DNA from: Clitoria ternatea
Lineage: Eukaryota; Streptophyta; Magnoliopsida; Fabales; Fabaceae
Direction: 5' to 3'
Length of the DNA stretch: 64,000 nucleotides
Assembly (NCBI GenBank): GCA_037962975.1
Contig: CM075670.1
Coordinates: 152,028,501-152,092,500 of the forward strand
The notes under the pieces are model-generated. The model was not told where the DNA came from, ran no database searches, and saw only the letters and a program-made list of their open reading frames with translations. The position numbers and the translations under genes were made by a program. This document shows, in pieces, positions 22,626-33,700 of this stretch. Each line of letters starts with the position of its first letter. Position 1 is the stretch's first letter.

Positions 22626-23262
22626 TGTAACATCCCAGTTATTAAGAATTAATTATTTACACAATCAAAAATTTATAGGTAAATTATTTAAATATATTGT
22701 GAATTTTTAATTAGAAATGAGTTTGATTTGATTAATTAAAGGTGAATAATTAAGAGATTAGTATTAAATTAAATTGTGATGGTAAATTATTAATTACTAT
22801 AGGATAAAGGTAAAATATATTTAACTAAAAGAAAATAGAAATGAATTTTGGAAGATAAAAGAAAACTAAAATTAAAATAAAAAATAGGCAAAATAACAAT
22901 TATGCCCTTATGTATAACAAATAATTTTCACTTCCTTTCTTCTCCCTGTCACAGTAAAGTTTCTCATTCTTTTCTCTCGTACATGGCCACACCATTGAAG
23001 GTCCAAATTGAAGCTTAATCGTTTGTCGGAACTTGTAATTAAGGACACCATTGCAATTGGGCAAGCGATGTGAGCATGTAGGCACTTTTAATTTCAGGAT
23101 TTCCTCCTATTTCTCTTTAAGGCTAAAATGAGGGTCGTCTGGGTCCTTTACATCTTGAGAAATTTGAAGTGTAAAGGGGTTAAGTCCAACCTTTGGAACT
23201 TAGAAATGGTGCTCAAAACTAATGGGTCATTGTTGTGGTGTTGCTAGGTGACAGAACAAAGG
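22626..23262 (+). repeat. LTR-like sequence 2, truncated copy of sequence 1
   Basis: Begins TGTAACATCCCAGTTATTAAG and aligns with 20267 onward for about 600 bp (shared words AAAAATTTATAGRTAAATTATTT, AGAAATGAGTTTGATTT, GGAACTTG). It stops at the Tat element LTR boundary at 23263. Confidence 0.65.
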
Positions 23263-24100
23263 TGTTCTGTCCGGTGTCCAAGGTACAAAGTTAGCCTCGT
23301 ACAGCCGAAGTCTGAAATGACCTCTCGTACACTCAATTTTACACTGTCTTAGTGGAGTATAGTATTATATACTTAAGTCCAGTGGGGAGCTTAAGTTCTT
23401 CACGTCAAGGTATAAGTTTGATGACTAATCCGCACCGAAGTCAATGGGACACACTGGAGGTGCTCCTGCAAAAGATTCTCTGATGCTTAAGTCAGTACGG
23501 GAATTACGTAAATACAAGTATTACGAAGGTCCTTACAGTAATGAGTTCAGATTCTCTGTAAGTAATAAATGAATTGTATTTATTGGAATTTCCTGAGTAG
23601 TAGAGATGATTTGACTCTTCTCCTAACTTATTATAGCAATAGTGTTCGTAGAGACAAGTTGCCCATACCTCCTCCGACTCATGTTTTGCTGTCAGACAGT
23701 TGATCGGAGTCATTATTTTATATCTATACTCGTGCTTATTTAGGACCCCGGTTTAGGTGACTTAGTCCAGTACTACTTGTACTTTTGATGATTTGGCATG
23801 CGTTTTGAAACACCTCGTCCACTGGTCTTGGGTCCGGTATGCACCCCAGATCATTTGCCCCCTAGTTCATTGTAGTGACGATGTTGCAATAATAAGATAT
23901 CTTAACTTCGGTTGGGGACCGTTTTCTAACATTTGTAAGATTTTAAACCGGTGTTGCAAAATGGCCGGTGTATGGATTTCATCCGCATTGGCATGTTATA
24001 GTAGTTAGGTGGAGCATTTAATGCGTGCCGCCTGAAAAAGCTGTTTCTTGCGGGGATCGTTGACATGGCGCGTCATGATTAGGTGTGTTCATTACGCGCC
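23263..24100 (-). repeat. 3' LTR of the minus-strand Tat element (right edge approximate)
   Basis: In element orientation it ends ACAGAACA, parallel to ACAGATCA of the sister LTR at 59388. Shared blocks with 58.8-59.4 kb include the word at 23471-23490. A minus-strand TATA-like ATATAAAATAATG lies near 23711-23732. The start of the LTR is not fixed because the sister LTR is truncated. Confidence 0.6.
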
Positions 24101-24115
24101 ATCACATCTATCAGA

Positions 24116-24234
24116 TGACGTCATCAAGAGGTAAAGCGACGCCTATTTTTGGGCCGTGTCATTTCGTCTTCCATTCCGTCCATGGGCCACGACGGTTGAA
24201 CTTTGGCCCATGGGACTTCGACGCCTATATAAGG
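24116..24234 (+). promoter_or_regulatory. Promoter-like block for the antisense ORF
   Basis: A perfect TGACGTCA palindrome (24116-24123, an ACGT-core bZIP-type site), three TGGGCC/GGCCCA site-II-type motifs (24150-24155, 24183-24188, 24205-24210) and a TATA box CTATATAAGG (24225-24234) follow in order on the plus strand. The antisense ORF starts about 150 bp downstream at 24387. The motif names are established for plant promoters; that they drive this ORF is inference. Confidence 0.6.
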
Positions 24235-24386
24235 AGAGCCCTCTCATTGACTTCTCACTTTGCATTTTTGTCCTAAAATTCTATCCATCCAGAGTCTCTG
24301 CCTTTCTTGACCTTGTCTTGGCCCGTACTAGAAGAACTGTCCACACTATCCATACAGGTAGCCCTTGACCCTTTTTTTTATTTGCA

Positions 24387-26579
24387 ATGTCTTTATCTTC
24401 TAACAACGGCTAAGGGAACGATAGTTCAGTTGAAATTATTTCAAACCCCTCAGTCTCTTGACCAATCAAAGTTCCTCATCAAGGACCTCGGTTCATTCAA
24501 ACGGATATCCGTCGATGGGTGAATTCGAGAGATTGGGGCAACTGTAATCCTTAGGAACCAGAGTCTTCTTCCTTTGAGATTCGTGAACCTAGGTCCCATT
24601 TATAGCTCTTGTCCCTAGACCGAGATACAGATTCTAGCGTAGTTCATTACTACGCTGATGATACTGATTTTTATCCAACTGTTCCATTTCTAGAACACGT
24701 TGTTGCAATGGACACTGTTTGCATGTTCGTGGTGAGGAATGACCCTGATGATACCTTTATGATTGCGGACAAAGTTGACTGGCTAGCCCAGAAGACCAAG
24801 GATCCATATGTTTGGGTTGTTAAGGACGTCTTAAACATATATAGCACCCACGCCGTAAATGAGGAAAATGTGGAACTCGAAGCTGAGTCCTTTAGGCACG
24901 CAAAGAAGCATGCCAATTCTTTCCATCTCTTCACCCCTACCTACACAGATCAGGTTTGCCATATAGCACGGGACCGCTTCCTCTTCTTCCCAACTATACC
25001 TTGGTGAAAGTGGGAGTCCGGTTCCCACTAAATAAGTTCGAGATGGGGGTGTTGTGTTTTTTAGACATCGCCTCCAGTCAACTCCATCCCAATGGTTGGC
25101 CCTTGGTGATGGCCCTTCAGGTTCTCAGAAAGCATCTCCGCTTCACTCCTACCGTCGCCATATTTTTTTGGTATGCTAGGGTGATGCACCGTGGGGGCGC
25201 TAGAATAAGCTATGTTAACTTGAGATGTCAAAGTGACATCGTCAATTTTAAAGCATACGCCGAATCTTGCAAGATGTTCAGAGCTTCCTTCAAGAATTCT
25301 TTTTTAAAGTTTATGTTGAGGAGATGGTGTCCCCTTTCTGGAAAGATGAAGAAGGCCGATTTTTGATTCACATCAGATGGACCCACAAGCATTTTCTTTT
25401 AGAGAGTTCATCTTATGCGGTTGATGAAAGCTCTATCTCCGAACCTCCCAGGGCCGTGGTTGATGCCCTTCACAATATCTCCCGGGGTGCTCCCCTCAAG
25501 TGCCACTCTCTTTTGGGGCCCTTGGAGACACGGAATAAGTACTTCACTCATTTGGGTATTTACCCTTTCTCTCTCTTTTTCTTGATGGGTTTTACCACTC
25601 TGGCTGTAATAATAATTTCTCTCTTTTTCAGGGAATATAAGCACTGATCCCTTGGAGGCTCTCCGAAAGCTCCTTAAGGGCTTCGAGGTCTATGCCAACA
25701 GGGAGAACAATGCTACCCCAAAACTGAAAAGGCCTCCCACCTTCAGATCCCAGGAGGAACAGTCCGGTTCGAGGATGCCCCCTCTAAGAAAAATAGGAGG
25801 AAGCAAGAAGTAGGTGCCTCCAAAAGGCAAAAGATCAACCCTAGTCAGAAGGCAAAAGACAAGGGGAAAAAGGTTGCTACTCAGGAGCCTGTTGAAGAGG
25901 AGGCTCCTCCTACTAAGTCTAGCATGAGCTCTTTGGAAGAGCTCCTTATCAAAACAACCGCTCCTAACAACAACTTCAATCTCCCCTTCCGGCTCTAGGA
26001 AGGTCTTAACCAAAATGACATCGAGTTCGCCCTTGAAATGGTGATGTGGTATAATGTGAAGACCCTCTCCGCCATCTACTCTGTCCCACTGATGGACCCA
26101 AACGAGAGATATAGCGATTAAAAGATAAGAACACCCCCTCTCTAAAGACAATGGCCAGGCTCATCAGAGGATTAAGATCCTTAACAAAATAACACAGGTT
26201 CTTCTAAAATCCAAAGAAGACCTGAAGAAGGAAAATGACGGGCTCCATAACAAGGTGGATGGAGAAGGTTGTGGCCGAACTATAGAAGAAAAATGAGGAT
26301 TTATCCATGATGGTTAAGGACGAGCAGACTATGTATAAAGAAGAGATGAAAAAGTTTGCTCGGGCCGCCATGGACTCCTTCAACCATGTAGTTTGCCAGG
26401 TCATCTTCCAAAACCGAGGCACTGCACTCAACTTGAACGGGACCAGGTTTTTTAACAGATTCCATAATGAGGAGTTGGTGACCAAGGTCGGAGGTCGATC
26501 CTTTACCCCGTCTGATGAGCCCTTCAAATATACTCCCTTGACGGCGAGGGAAGATGACACTCTTCAGGAGGAAACCTAG
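24387..26579 (+). pseudogene. Antisense ORF of the Tat element (putative gypsy-type transposon protein, PF04195-like), broken
   Basis: The first ATG (24387) opens MSLSSNNG followed by an in-frame TAA at 24411; the same frame resumes and runs from 24609 to 25007 (FYPTVPFLEHVV, VDWLAQKTKDPYVWVV). A frameshift leads to 24956-25366, with LVKVGVRFPLNKFEMGVLCF and IASSQLHPNGWPLVMAL, the hallmark of the plant 'putative gypsy type transposon' domain. A second shift leads to 25267-25555. A 76-nt GT..AG intron (25556-25631) joins in phase to NISTDPLEALRKLLKGF. A Lys-rich segment and a helical tail to 26579 follow, with further stops. The domain is known from antisense ORFs of Tat elements; its function is unknown. 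This copy is inactive. Confidence 0.75.
25556..25631 (+). other. Intron of the antisense ORF
   Basis: Donor GGGTATTT, a T-rich tract, and acceptor TTTTTCAG. The exon frame is phase 1 on both sides. It is spliceable only in plus-strand transcripts, antisense to the element RNA. Confidence 0.7.
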
Positions 26580-26976
26580 AATGGAGAGGAGGGAGAAGGA
26601 GAGCATCACGACGCCTGCTCAGGAAGGGAGGAGGAAGAGGATGGAGGCCCTATGGACCCTTGAATTGATTTTTATTCGCTCTGTAGGCAGGATGAGCTCC
26701 TTCTATTTTGATTTTGATTGCTCTGACTTTGGCCTTGTGCTCTTTTTGCTACCGAGGTGTGATCACCTTTATTTTTGTGAATGAAATTTTACTCTTATTG
26801 CCGATATCAACTTTTATCAAAGACTTATAATTTTGTTGTTGCTTTCAATATTCAAAGTTATTTGCTTAAATTCTGAATGAACCTATCAAGTATTGATATT
26901 TACTTTGGTCGTAATTAATTCGATATCGAATAAACTTTATCAGCTTAGTATAACCACTCTAAGGGCATAATAAATA

Positions 26977-27271
26977 ACCACCCTGGGGTTTTTCAACTAC
27001 TCTAGGGTTTAACTTGTAACAGAAAACCACTCTGGGATTTTTCAACCGCTCCAAGGTTTAACGCATAATAGATAACCACTCTGGGGTTTTTCAACTGCTC
27101 TGGGGTTTAACGTGTAATAAATAACCACTCTAGGGTTTTTCAACCGTTCTGAGGTTTAACATGTAATAAATGACCACTCTGGGGTTTTTCAACTGCTCCA
27201 AGGTTTAACATGTAATAAATAACTACTCTAGGGTTTTTCAACCGCTCCGGGGTTTAACGTAAAATAACTTT
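26977..27271. repeat. 49-bp minisatellite, six copies
   Basis: Unit contains ACCACTCTGGGGTTTTTCAA, then CYGCTCYGGGGTTTAAC and a TAATAAATA end. Six units are nearly uniform in length with about 10% variation. It lies between the antisense ORF and integrase, the part of Tat elements known to spawn tandem repeats. Confidence 0.92.
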
Positions 27272-27439
27272 GACAAGGAATACTTTCTTTAACTTGATTT
27301 TATTTCTGAATAAGCATCCTGGCTGTATGCCTCGTTAAGAATATCCTAAGTAAACCCTGTGGGAAAAACCTTAGGTAGGGAAAAAGAGTGCATGGCTTGT
27401 GATGCTGGTCAGCTATAGTACATATGTAGGTTCTTTACA
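27272..27439. other. Spacer between minisatellite and integrase
   Basis: Contains GTAAACCCTGTGGGAAAAAC-type sequence common at the 3' side of Tat pol genes. No ORF supported. Confidence 0.5.
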
Positions 27440-28700
27440 TTCCATTTATTTTTAAATAATTCTCCTTCTAATGTTTCTAATAGATAGGCGCCTCCCAGGG
27501 TGACTTTATTTACCCGATATGGGCCTTCCCACGTCGGTGCTAGCATCCCCTAGTGTGCGAAACGATTTCCAACCGATGCTTTTCTTAAAACGAGGTCGCC
27601 TACGTTGAACCTTCTTCTTTGGACCTTCATATTATATCGCATTGTGGCCTTGGCCTTGATTACCTGATCCCAGACAAAAGCTGCTTCCTTAGCTTCTGGA
27701 ATAAGCCCAACTCGTTCTTCAATTTCAAACTATTGTCCTCGTCATTAAATTGTTATACTCTTGGTGAAATCTGGTTGATTTCCACTGGTATGACTGCGTC
27801 CACTCCGTATACCAACTGAAATGGGGTTTCTCCTATAGAAGAGTGAGGCGTGGTTTGGTATGCCCACAAGACATAGCATAACTGGTTAGCCCATTCCCCT
27901 TTCGTGTCTCTGAGCCACTTCTTTAAACCTTTCAAAATTTCTCTGTTTTCCACCTCGGTTTGTCCATTGGTTTGAGGGTGCTCTACTTATGAGAAAACTT
28001 GTTTAATTTGGAGTCCCTCAAGAAGGCTTTTAAACTTGGAGTCTATAAACTGCATCCCATTGTACGTGATGACTCTTCCTGGTATTCTGAATCTTGTGAT
28101 AACGTTCTCACACAAAAACCTTCATGCTCAGGCCGAGGTAATATCTAGAACTGCCTTTGCCTCAATCCACTTGGTAAAATAGTCCACCCCGACTAATAAA
28201 TACTTGACTTCGCCTGGTGGCTTTTGAAAAGGTCCCAAAATATCCATGCCCCATTGGTAAAAAAGCCATGGGACAGCCGACGTGAATATCTCTTCTGTCG
28301 AGACGTGGTGTTCATTGCTATTTTTCTGACAGGCATCGCACTTTTTAACGTACTCAATAGCATCCTTGGTTATGGTGGGCCAGCAGTATCCTGCCCGTAA
28401 ATTTTTTTTAGCCAAACTCCTTCCACCGCAGTGATGGCCACATGCTCCTTCATGTACTTTGGTTAACACCTCCTCGACCTCTGCGTTTAAGCATTTCAAA
28501 TATGGGGCAGATATCCCTCTCCTAAATAAACTTCCATCTACTAAAACAAAGTTTGGCAACTCTTTCTTCAATTTTTTCTTTTCCAATGGGCACTCCATAA
28601 TTTGTCCACTTACCATTACCAGATGATTGGGATCACCCAGGAATTTTTGGGAAGAGCTTTGAATTGTATGGCACAAACTCTGAGTGAGGCCGAAATACTT
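27440..28700 (-). pseudogene. Tat integrase (minus copy), broken
   Basis: Minus-strand reading gives ELPNFVLVDGSLFRRGIS, HEGACGHHCGGRSLA with CDACQKN (HHCC zinc module), WGMDILGPFQKPPG and YFTKWIEAKAV of the catalytic core (28128-28676). The middle (27954-28127) is frameshifted. Then WAYQTTPHSSIGETPFQLVY and VEINQISPRV (27753-27953), and finally VGDLVLRKA with TWEGPYRVNKVTLGGAY near 27490-27610 in another frame, after a TAG. It would insert element DNA into chromosomes; it is not functional here. Confidence 0.85.
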
Positions 28701-28708
28701 AGAGTAGC

Positions 28709-29187
28709 TTAAGTACTCTGAATGACTGTTGTCGTAGACCCTACTTTCTTAGTTCTAGTTAGTCGAGATAAAACATTCGCTCTGACATTATCTTGTCTTG
28801 GGATATGTTTATACTCAACATTTATGAATTTTCCTCCTAGCTCCTTGACTTTGGCCAAATATTGCTGCAACAGCGGTTCCTTGGTCTGATAGCTCCCGTT
28901 TATATGTGAAGTCACAAGTTGTGAATCACTACAGAGAACTACAGTTCATGCTCCCACATCCAGGGCCGCCCCGAGTCCTGCTAGACATGCCTCATATTCA
29001 GCTTGATTATTCGACGTCTTAAAATAAAACCTGAGGGAAATTTCAACGTTCACCCCTCTTCACTTTCAATCACAACTCCGGCCCCACATCCTTTTCCTTT
29101 TGACGATCCATCAACATAAATCATCTAGTGCTCCCATAATGGTGTGGGAGGTTACCCTGTCAACTCTATTATAAAATCTGTTAACAC
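28709..29187 (-). pseudogene. Second, archaeal-type RNase H of the minus Tat copy
   Basis: Minus-strand words YVDGSSKGKGCGAGVVIE, LRAALD-type sequence, VLCSDSQLVTSHINGSYQ and HIPRQDNVRANVLSRL mark the extra RNase H that distinguishes Tat elements from most Ty3/gypsy lineages. Stops and shifts break it. The same domain in the plus copy (63090-63540) is better preserved. Confidence 0.8.
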
Positions 29188-30228
29188 TTATGCTTTTATA
29201 GCCGCTTTAGGCTCATAGGAAATCTCAAACTCTAAAATCTCTATAGCCCACTTAGTCATTCTTCTTGCCAAATCCGGTTTATGAAAACTGCTCTTAGGGG
29301 GAGGTCGGTTCGTACTGTGATTGGATATGCATGGAAGTATTATCTTAACCGTCTGGATTTCCATACCAATGATAAGGCCGTTTTTTCTAACTTTTGATAC
29401 TAACCCTCTAATCCTTGAAGGACATTTCCCATGAAGTACACCGGTCACTGGCCTTCAATCGTCTCCTTTACCAATGTTGTCTCAATGGCTTTATCTGGTA
29501 AGGAGAGATAAACGAAAAGCTTCTCTCCAGGGTCTGGCCTCGTTAACACCAGTGGATTGGCTAATACTTCCTTCAGCTTTTGAAAGGATTTCTCCTGCTC
29601 CTCACACTATTCGTACTCCTTGCTCTTCTTCACTGCTTTATAAAGAGGTAATGACCAGTGTGCCATTTTTGGCATAAATCGGGATAGCGTTGCAACCTTT
29701 CCATTTAATAATTGTATTTACCTCATATTGGTTGGACTCTGGAGCTCTCTAACCACCTTGCACTTGTCAGAATTAGCTTTTATGTCTCTCTGGGTAAGCA
29801 TGAATCCAAGAAACTACCCTGCCAGAACTACAAAAGAGTACTTCAGTGAATTTAACCTCATATTGTATAATTGGAGCCTCTGGAACACCTTCTTCAGATC
29901 TTCGACATGGTCTCTGCCAACTGGGGTCTTGGCTATAATATCTACATACACCTTGACTACCTTCTACCTCATCCCCTCGAAAACCTTGTCCATCATCCTT
30001 TGAAAGGTTGCTCCGGTGTTCTTCAATATGAACGACATAACTGTGTAACAGAATATGCCTTCATCATTTATGAATGCAATCTTATCTTCATCCTCCTTCC
30101 ACATCAGAATCTGATTGTATCCGAAATACATATCCATGAAAGGTAAGAATTGATACCCAGAAAAATCATCCATCATCTAATCAATGCTTGGAAAAGGATA
30201 TGGATCCTTGGGGAAACCTTGTTCAGTT
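29188..30228 (-). pseudogene. RT (partial) and Ty3-type RNase H of the minus Tat copy
   Basis: RT at 29964-30176 reads FSGYQFLPFMDMYFGYNQIL and GATFQRMMDKVFEGM, preceded by PKDPYPFPSID and a TAG at 30177-30179. The YVDD region (about 29900-29960) is frameshifted. RNase H remnants include QKLEKTALSLVWKSRRL, TVRTDLPL-type sequence and MTKWAIEILEFEISYEP (29188-29448). Everything N-terminal of the KDPYP block is missing. Confidence 0.82.
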
Positions 30229-30256
30229 TTAAAAATCATCCACCATCTGATCAATA
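30166..30256. repeat. Short direct repeat at the Tat truncation point
   Basis: AAAAATCATCCAYCATCTRATCAAT occurs at about 30166-30187 and again at about 30231-30255 (written here with ambiguity in segments: AAATCATCCA / CATCT / ATCAAT). The first is the RT coding for SID-stop-MMDDF; the second marks the abrupt end of pol homology. Confidence 0.7.
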
Positions 30257-30285
30257 AATAGCATCAGGTGGTAGTTTTAAAACTG

Positions 30286-30758
30286 CTCGCTTAAGCGTGG
30301 AAGGTCACGCTTAAGCGTGAAGGGACCAGAATGCATTTTGAACTTGCGCTTGGTCTTGCGCTTGAGCGTGCCACCCCTGATACAATTTTCTTTTTCCTTG
30401 CTTAAGCGTGCTTAATCACGCTTGAGCGTGATCGTGCTTCCATGAAAATTCTCAGTGTCACGCTTAAGCTTGGTGATGTCGCTCAAGCGTGTATGCCCCC
30501 TAATACTTTTATTGCTTCTCGCTTAAGCGTGAGTTACCACGCTTGAGCGTGATCAGGCCTCTTTTGGCAATTGATTTTGAAAAATTTAATATTATGTCAT
30601 CACGCTTGAGCGTGACACTTACGCTTAAGCGTAGTTTGAACAGAATGTCATCTTACTTTTCCACGCTCGGTCCAATTTGTTACCCACGCTTAAGCTTGGG
30701 CTTAAGCGTGATTGTGATAGTGCCTGAAACTTGGCTTCACGCTTGAGCTTGGTATTTG
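30286..30758 (+). repeat. Array of paired palindromes (CACGCTTAAGCGTG), third copy type
   Basis: Perfect or near 14-bp palindromes start at 30286, 30306, 30345, 30357, 30397, 30417, 30459, 30478, 30518, 30538, 30601, 30620, 30662, 30685, 30697 and 30738. Typical pairs are 19-20 bp apart (30286/30306, 30397/30417, 30459/30478, 30518/30538, 30601/30620) and pairs recur at roughly 60 bp. The arms (CACGCT/AGCGTG) differ from the chromovirus arrays (CTCGCT/AGCGAG), but the architecture is alike. The last pair is split by the solo LTR at 30760 and resumes at 34652. It probably belongs to the 3' LTR or 3' region of the Athila-like element to the right. Confidence 0.85.
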
Positions 30759-30759
30759 A

Positions 30760-33700
30760 TGTAACACCCGTTTATATACACGATATATATATATATATAT
30801 ATTCTTGCTTTTAAAAACTTTAGAAAGATATACATATTTATCACTCCTCATCTCGCGTATACAAGGACATATTTACATCTGATTTCCTTTTAATATTGAA
30901 AATAAAAAAAATGTTGTCCTTCAATATTGTTCATAATGACAAAATGAACTTTTAGAAAATCATAAGTGATCAAAGATTACAGTATCATATCCAAATGATA
31001 AGGTTTATCAAAAGTTAACCTTTGCCTTGAATTATAATCATCCAACTTAATATTGTAATAAGGTAAACTAAAACTAAAGATTTAATACCTCTACTATGAC
31101 TGTAACCAATCATTTCCTAGTCTCCGAACCATGTGGTTTTGAATCCTACTCTTGTCACATCTCTTCTCTTAACAGATTGAAGATGAGACCACTTTAGCCT
31201 CTTGCAATTATGTTCTTTCATCTTGGACTGCTAGCTATATATCAACATGACATATATTTTGGACATAGAAAAATTAACAAGAAGGAGTGAGAAACAGAAT
31301 ATAATACTTTATAGATAAGACATAAGCATAAGGGTTTTCACAATCTAATATAATAATATCAATCATAATCATAGACATAATTAATTATGAATGTAGGGTT
31401 TTCACAAACATAATAATTATACTTTCACTCATAACCACACACATAGATTATCATAATCACATGAATCTCATGTAATGCTTTTCATGCTACTATTTCCTTC
31501 AATTTATGCATGTGGGCCCTTAAAGTTTTAATTTGTACTGGGCCAACCAGGAGTTTACACTATTCCATAATTTCAAATAATAATAACATAAATGCCTTCA
31601 TGGCATATGAACAACTCAACTGGCATGGAAATACTTAGAGACTAGTTAGACTGAGAAGGTTTTTTATTGTGAAAGTACCCGACACTAGGGAGCGTCCCCA
31701 GGTCTCCTAAAGCACCCTTTCACACCTTCTCATCCCAAGTCTCATAATTAAGCCTCCTCTAATGTATCCTCGATTTCTATAATCTGTCCCCAGGCAATAT
31801 CACATCTCATTTCTCTTTAATGATTTATGATGCATGAATTACTCGCGTATTGAGTTGGTTACGACTTTTAGAAACTCAAGTATAAATTATATCTTTGGGG
31901 CCTATAAATCACAACATAGCCACCCCAATAAACTGCACATCTCCAAACTCTTAAATAAGTTCTGCCACACGCAGAAGAATTTCAGTATAGTTTTCTTTAT
32001 CATTTACAAATCAATATTATTATGATTTGAGTTTCAAAGTCGTAGCATATATTCTAAACCTTCTTTAGAGCATTTATAAGAAATTAATTTACTTTAGACA
32101 CAAGTTTAAATTATCGATCTTTTTTCATCTTTAATTATAATACTTGAAAAATATATAATAAAACACTTTTAAAATTAAAACTCTTATTTTTAAAGTTTAA
32201 AATAAAATATTATTAAAGTATCTCATTTACATTTAAGAATCAAATATTTTGATATATATATATATATATACATATATGAATATATTATTTTCATAAAACA
32301 ATTTCTTTTTCTTTTTTTTTATAACTAAAAATTATTCTAAAGTTTAATTAAATAATTTATTTTGAAAGATAAAAGTAAGTTATAGAAATTATATACTTTT
32401 ATTGAAAATTAAGAAAATTTTCTTAACAATAATCTGAATAAACATTGAGAAATTATTATAAATAATTTCTCTTAAAGTAATACTTTAAAGAGTAAAGGAT
32501 AAGTATATTCTTACTAAGTTTTAGCTTCCCGTCATACTTACTATATACTCAAACTCCACATCACAAGATCATCAATCACTCATCAATCATAATCAAGTAT
32601 TGTAATATCATCAATCACAATCAAATATCATCAATTACAAATATTATAAATCATAATCAAATCAAATAAATATCATTCATAAATATCATAATTTAAGGTT
32701 TAATAGTTATTTAATTTAATAAACTTAATTTCAAGTCCTTATAGTTCATTCCTCGCACAGGTCTATGTAAGTCCATATACGTCATAATACTCTAAGTTCT
32801 TGCATAGGTTTAGTCTAGTCCGTATAAGTTATAATAGTCTAGATCCTTACATAGGTTTAGTCCAGTCCATATAGGTTATAATAGTCCAGATCCATACATA
32901 AGTATTTCAGAATAAGTTACACAAGATACTAAATTTATTATTAATTTTAAGTTGAAAAGTTATTATTTTAAAATAATAATATTATTATATTTAAAAGGAA
33001 TAGGGGACTCCTCCCATTATTCTTATGTCTTTTCATATTATATTCCTATCTCACTCCCTCTTACCTCTTGTATCTTGATTCGTTATTGAAAGCCCGTGCG
33101 TACCTCGTCTTCGAGTTCTAAAACATATCATTTCATTTTAATATAGTTATAAGATGAAAATTTAAATTACTATTTGAAATAGGAAGGGTAAGTAGTAATT
33201 ATCCATAGTAATGGTAAATAGTAAATGTTAAATAGTTACCATGAATAGTAATAGTAAATAGTAAAATATGAATAGTAACAGTAAATAATAAAATATGAAT
33301 AGTAATAGTAAATAGTAAAACGTGAATAGTAATGGTAAATAGTAAAACATGAATAGTAAAAGTAAATAGTAACAATAAATAGTGATTTACTATTTAAATA
33401 GTAATTTACTATTCGTAATAGTGATTTACTATTTGAATAGTAATTTACTATTCATAATAGTGATTTACTATTACATAATAATTTACTATTTAGAATAGTA
33501 ACTTAAAATAAGATTATATCCAGTATAATTATAGATTTCTAAAATGATATAAAAATAAATATAAAAAATATAAAAGAGGGTTATTCTTATCTTATAATTT
33601 TGGCAGAACCTTCTTCCAAAAATATTATTTCTCTCTCTTACTCCCATCATTATCTCTCTAACACTACTATATTAAGAAAATTTAAACTGAATTATGATTT

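Larger units (their letters stand above)
23263..30228 (-). mobile_element. Truncated minus-strand Tat-lineage Ty3/gypsy element with antisense ORF
   Basis: On the minus strand: partial RT, Ty3-type and second (archaeal-type) RNase H, and integrase (30228 to about 27440), then minisatellite and a plus-strand antisense ORF, then a 3' LTR ending ACAGAACA (at 23263). The layout pol, antisense ORF, LTR is known for plant Tat elements. Gag, protease, the N-terminal half of RT and the 5' LTR are missing at the right, where the sequence changes abruptly near 30228. The plus-strand element at 58.8-64 kb is a sister copy: the LTRs share ACTGACTTAAGCATCAGAGA and the pol proteins align throughout. Confidence 0.82.
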
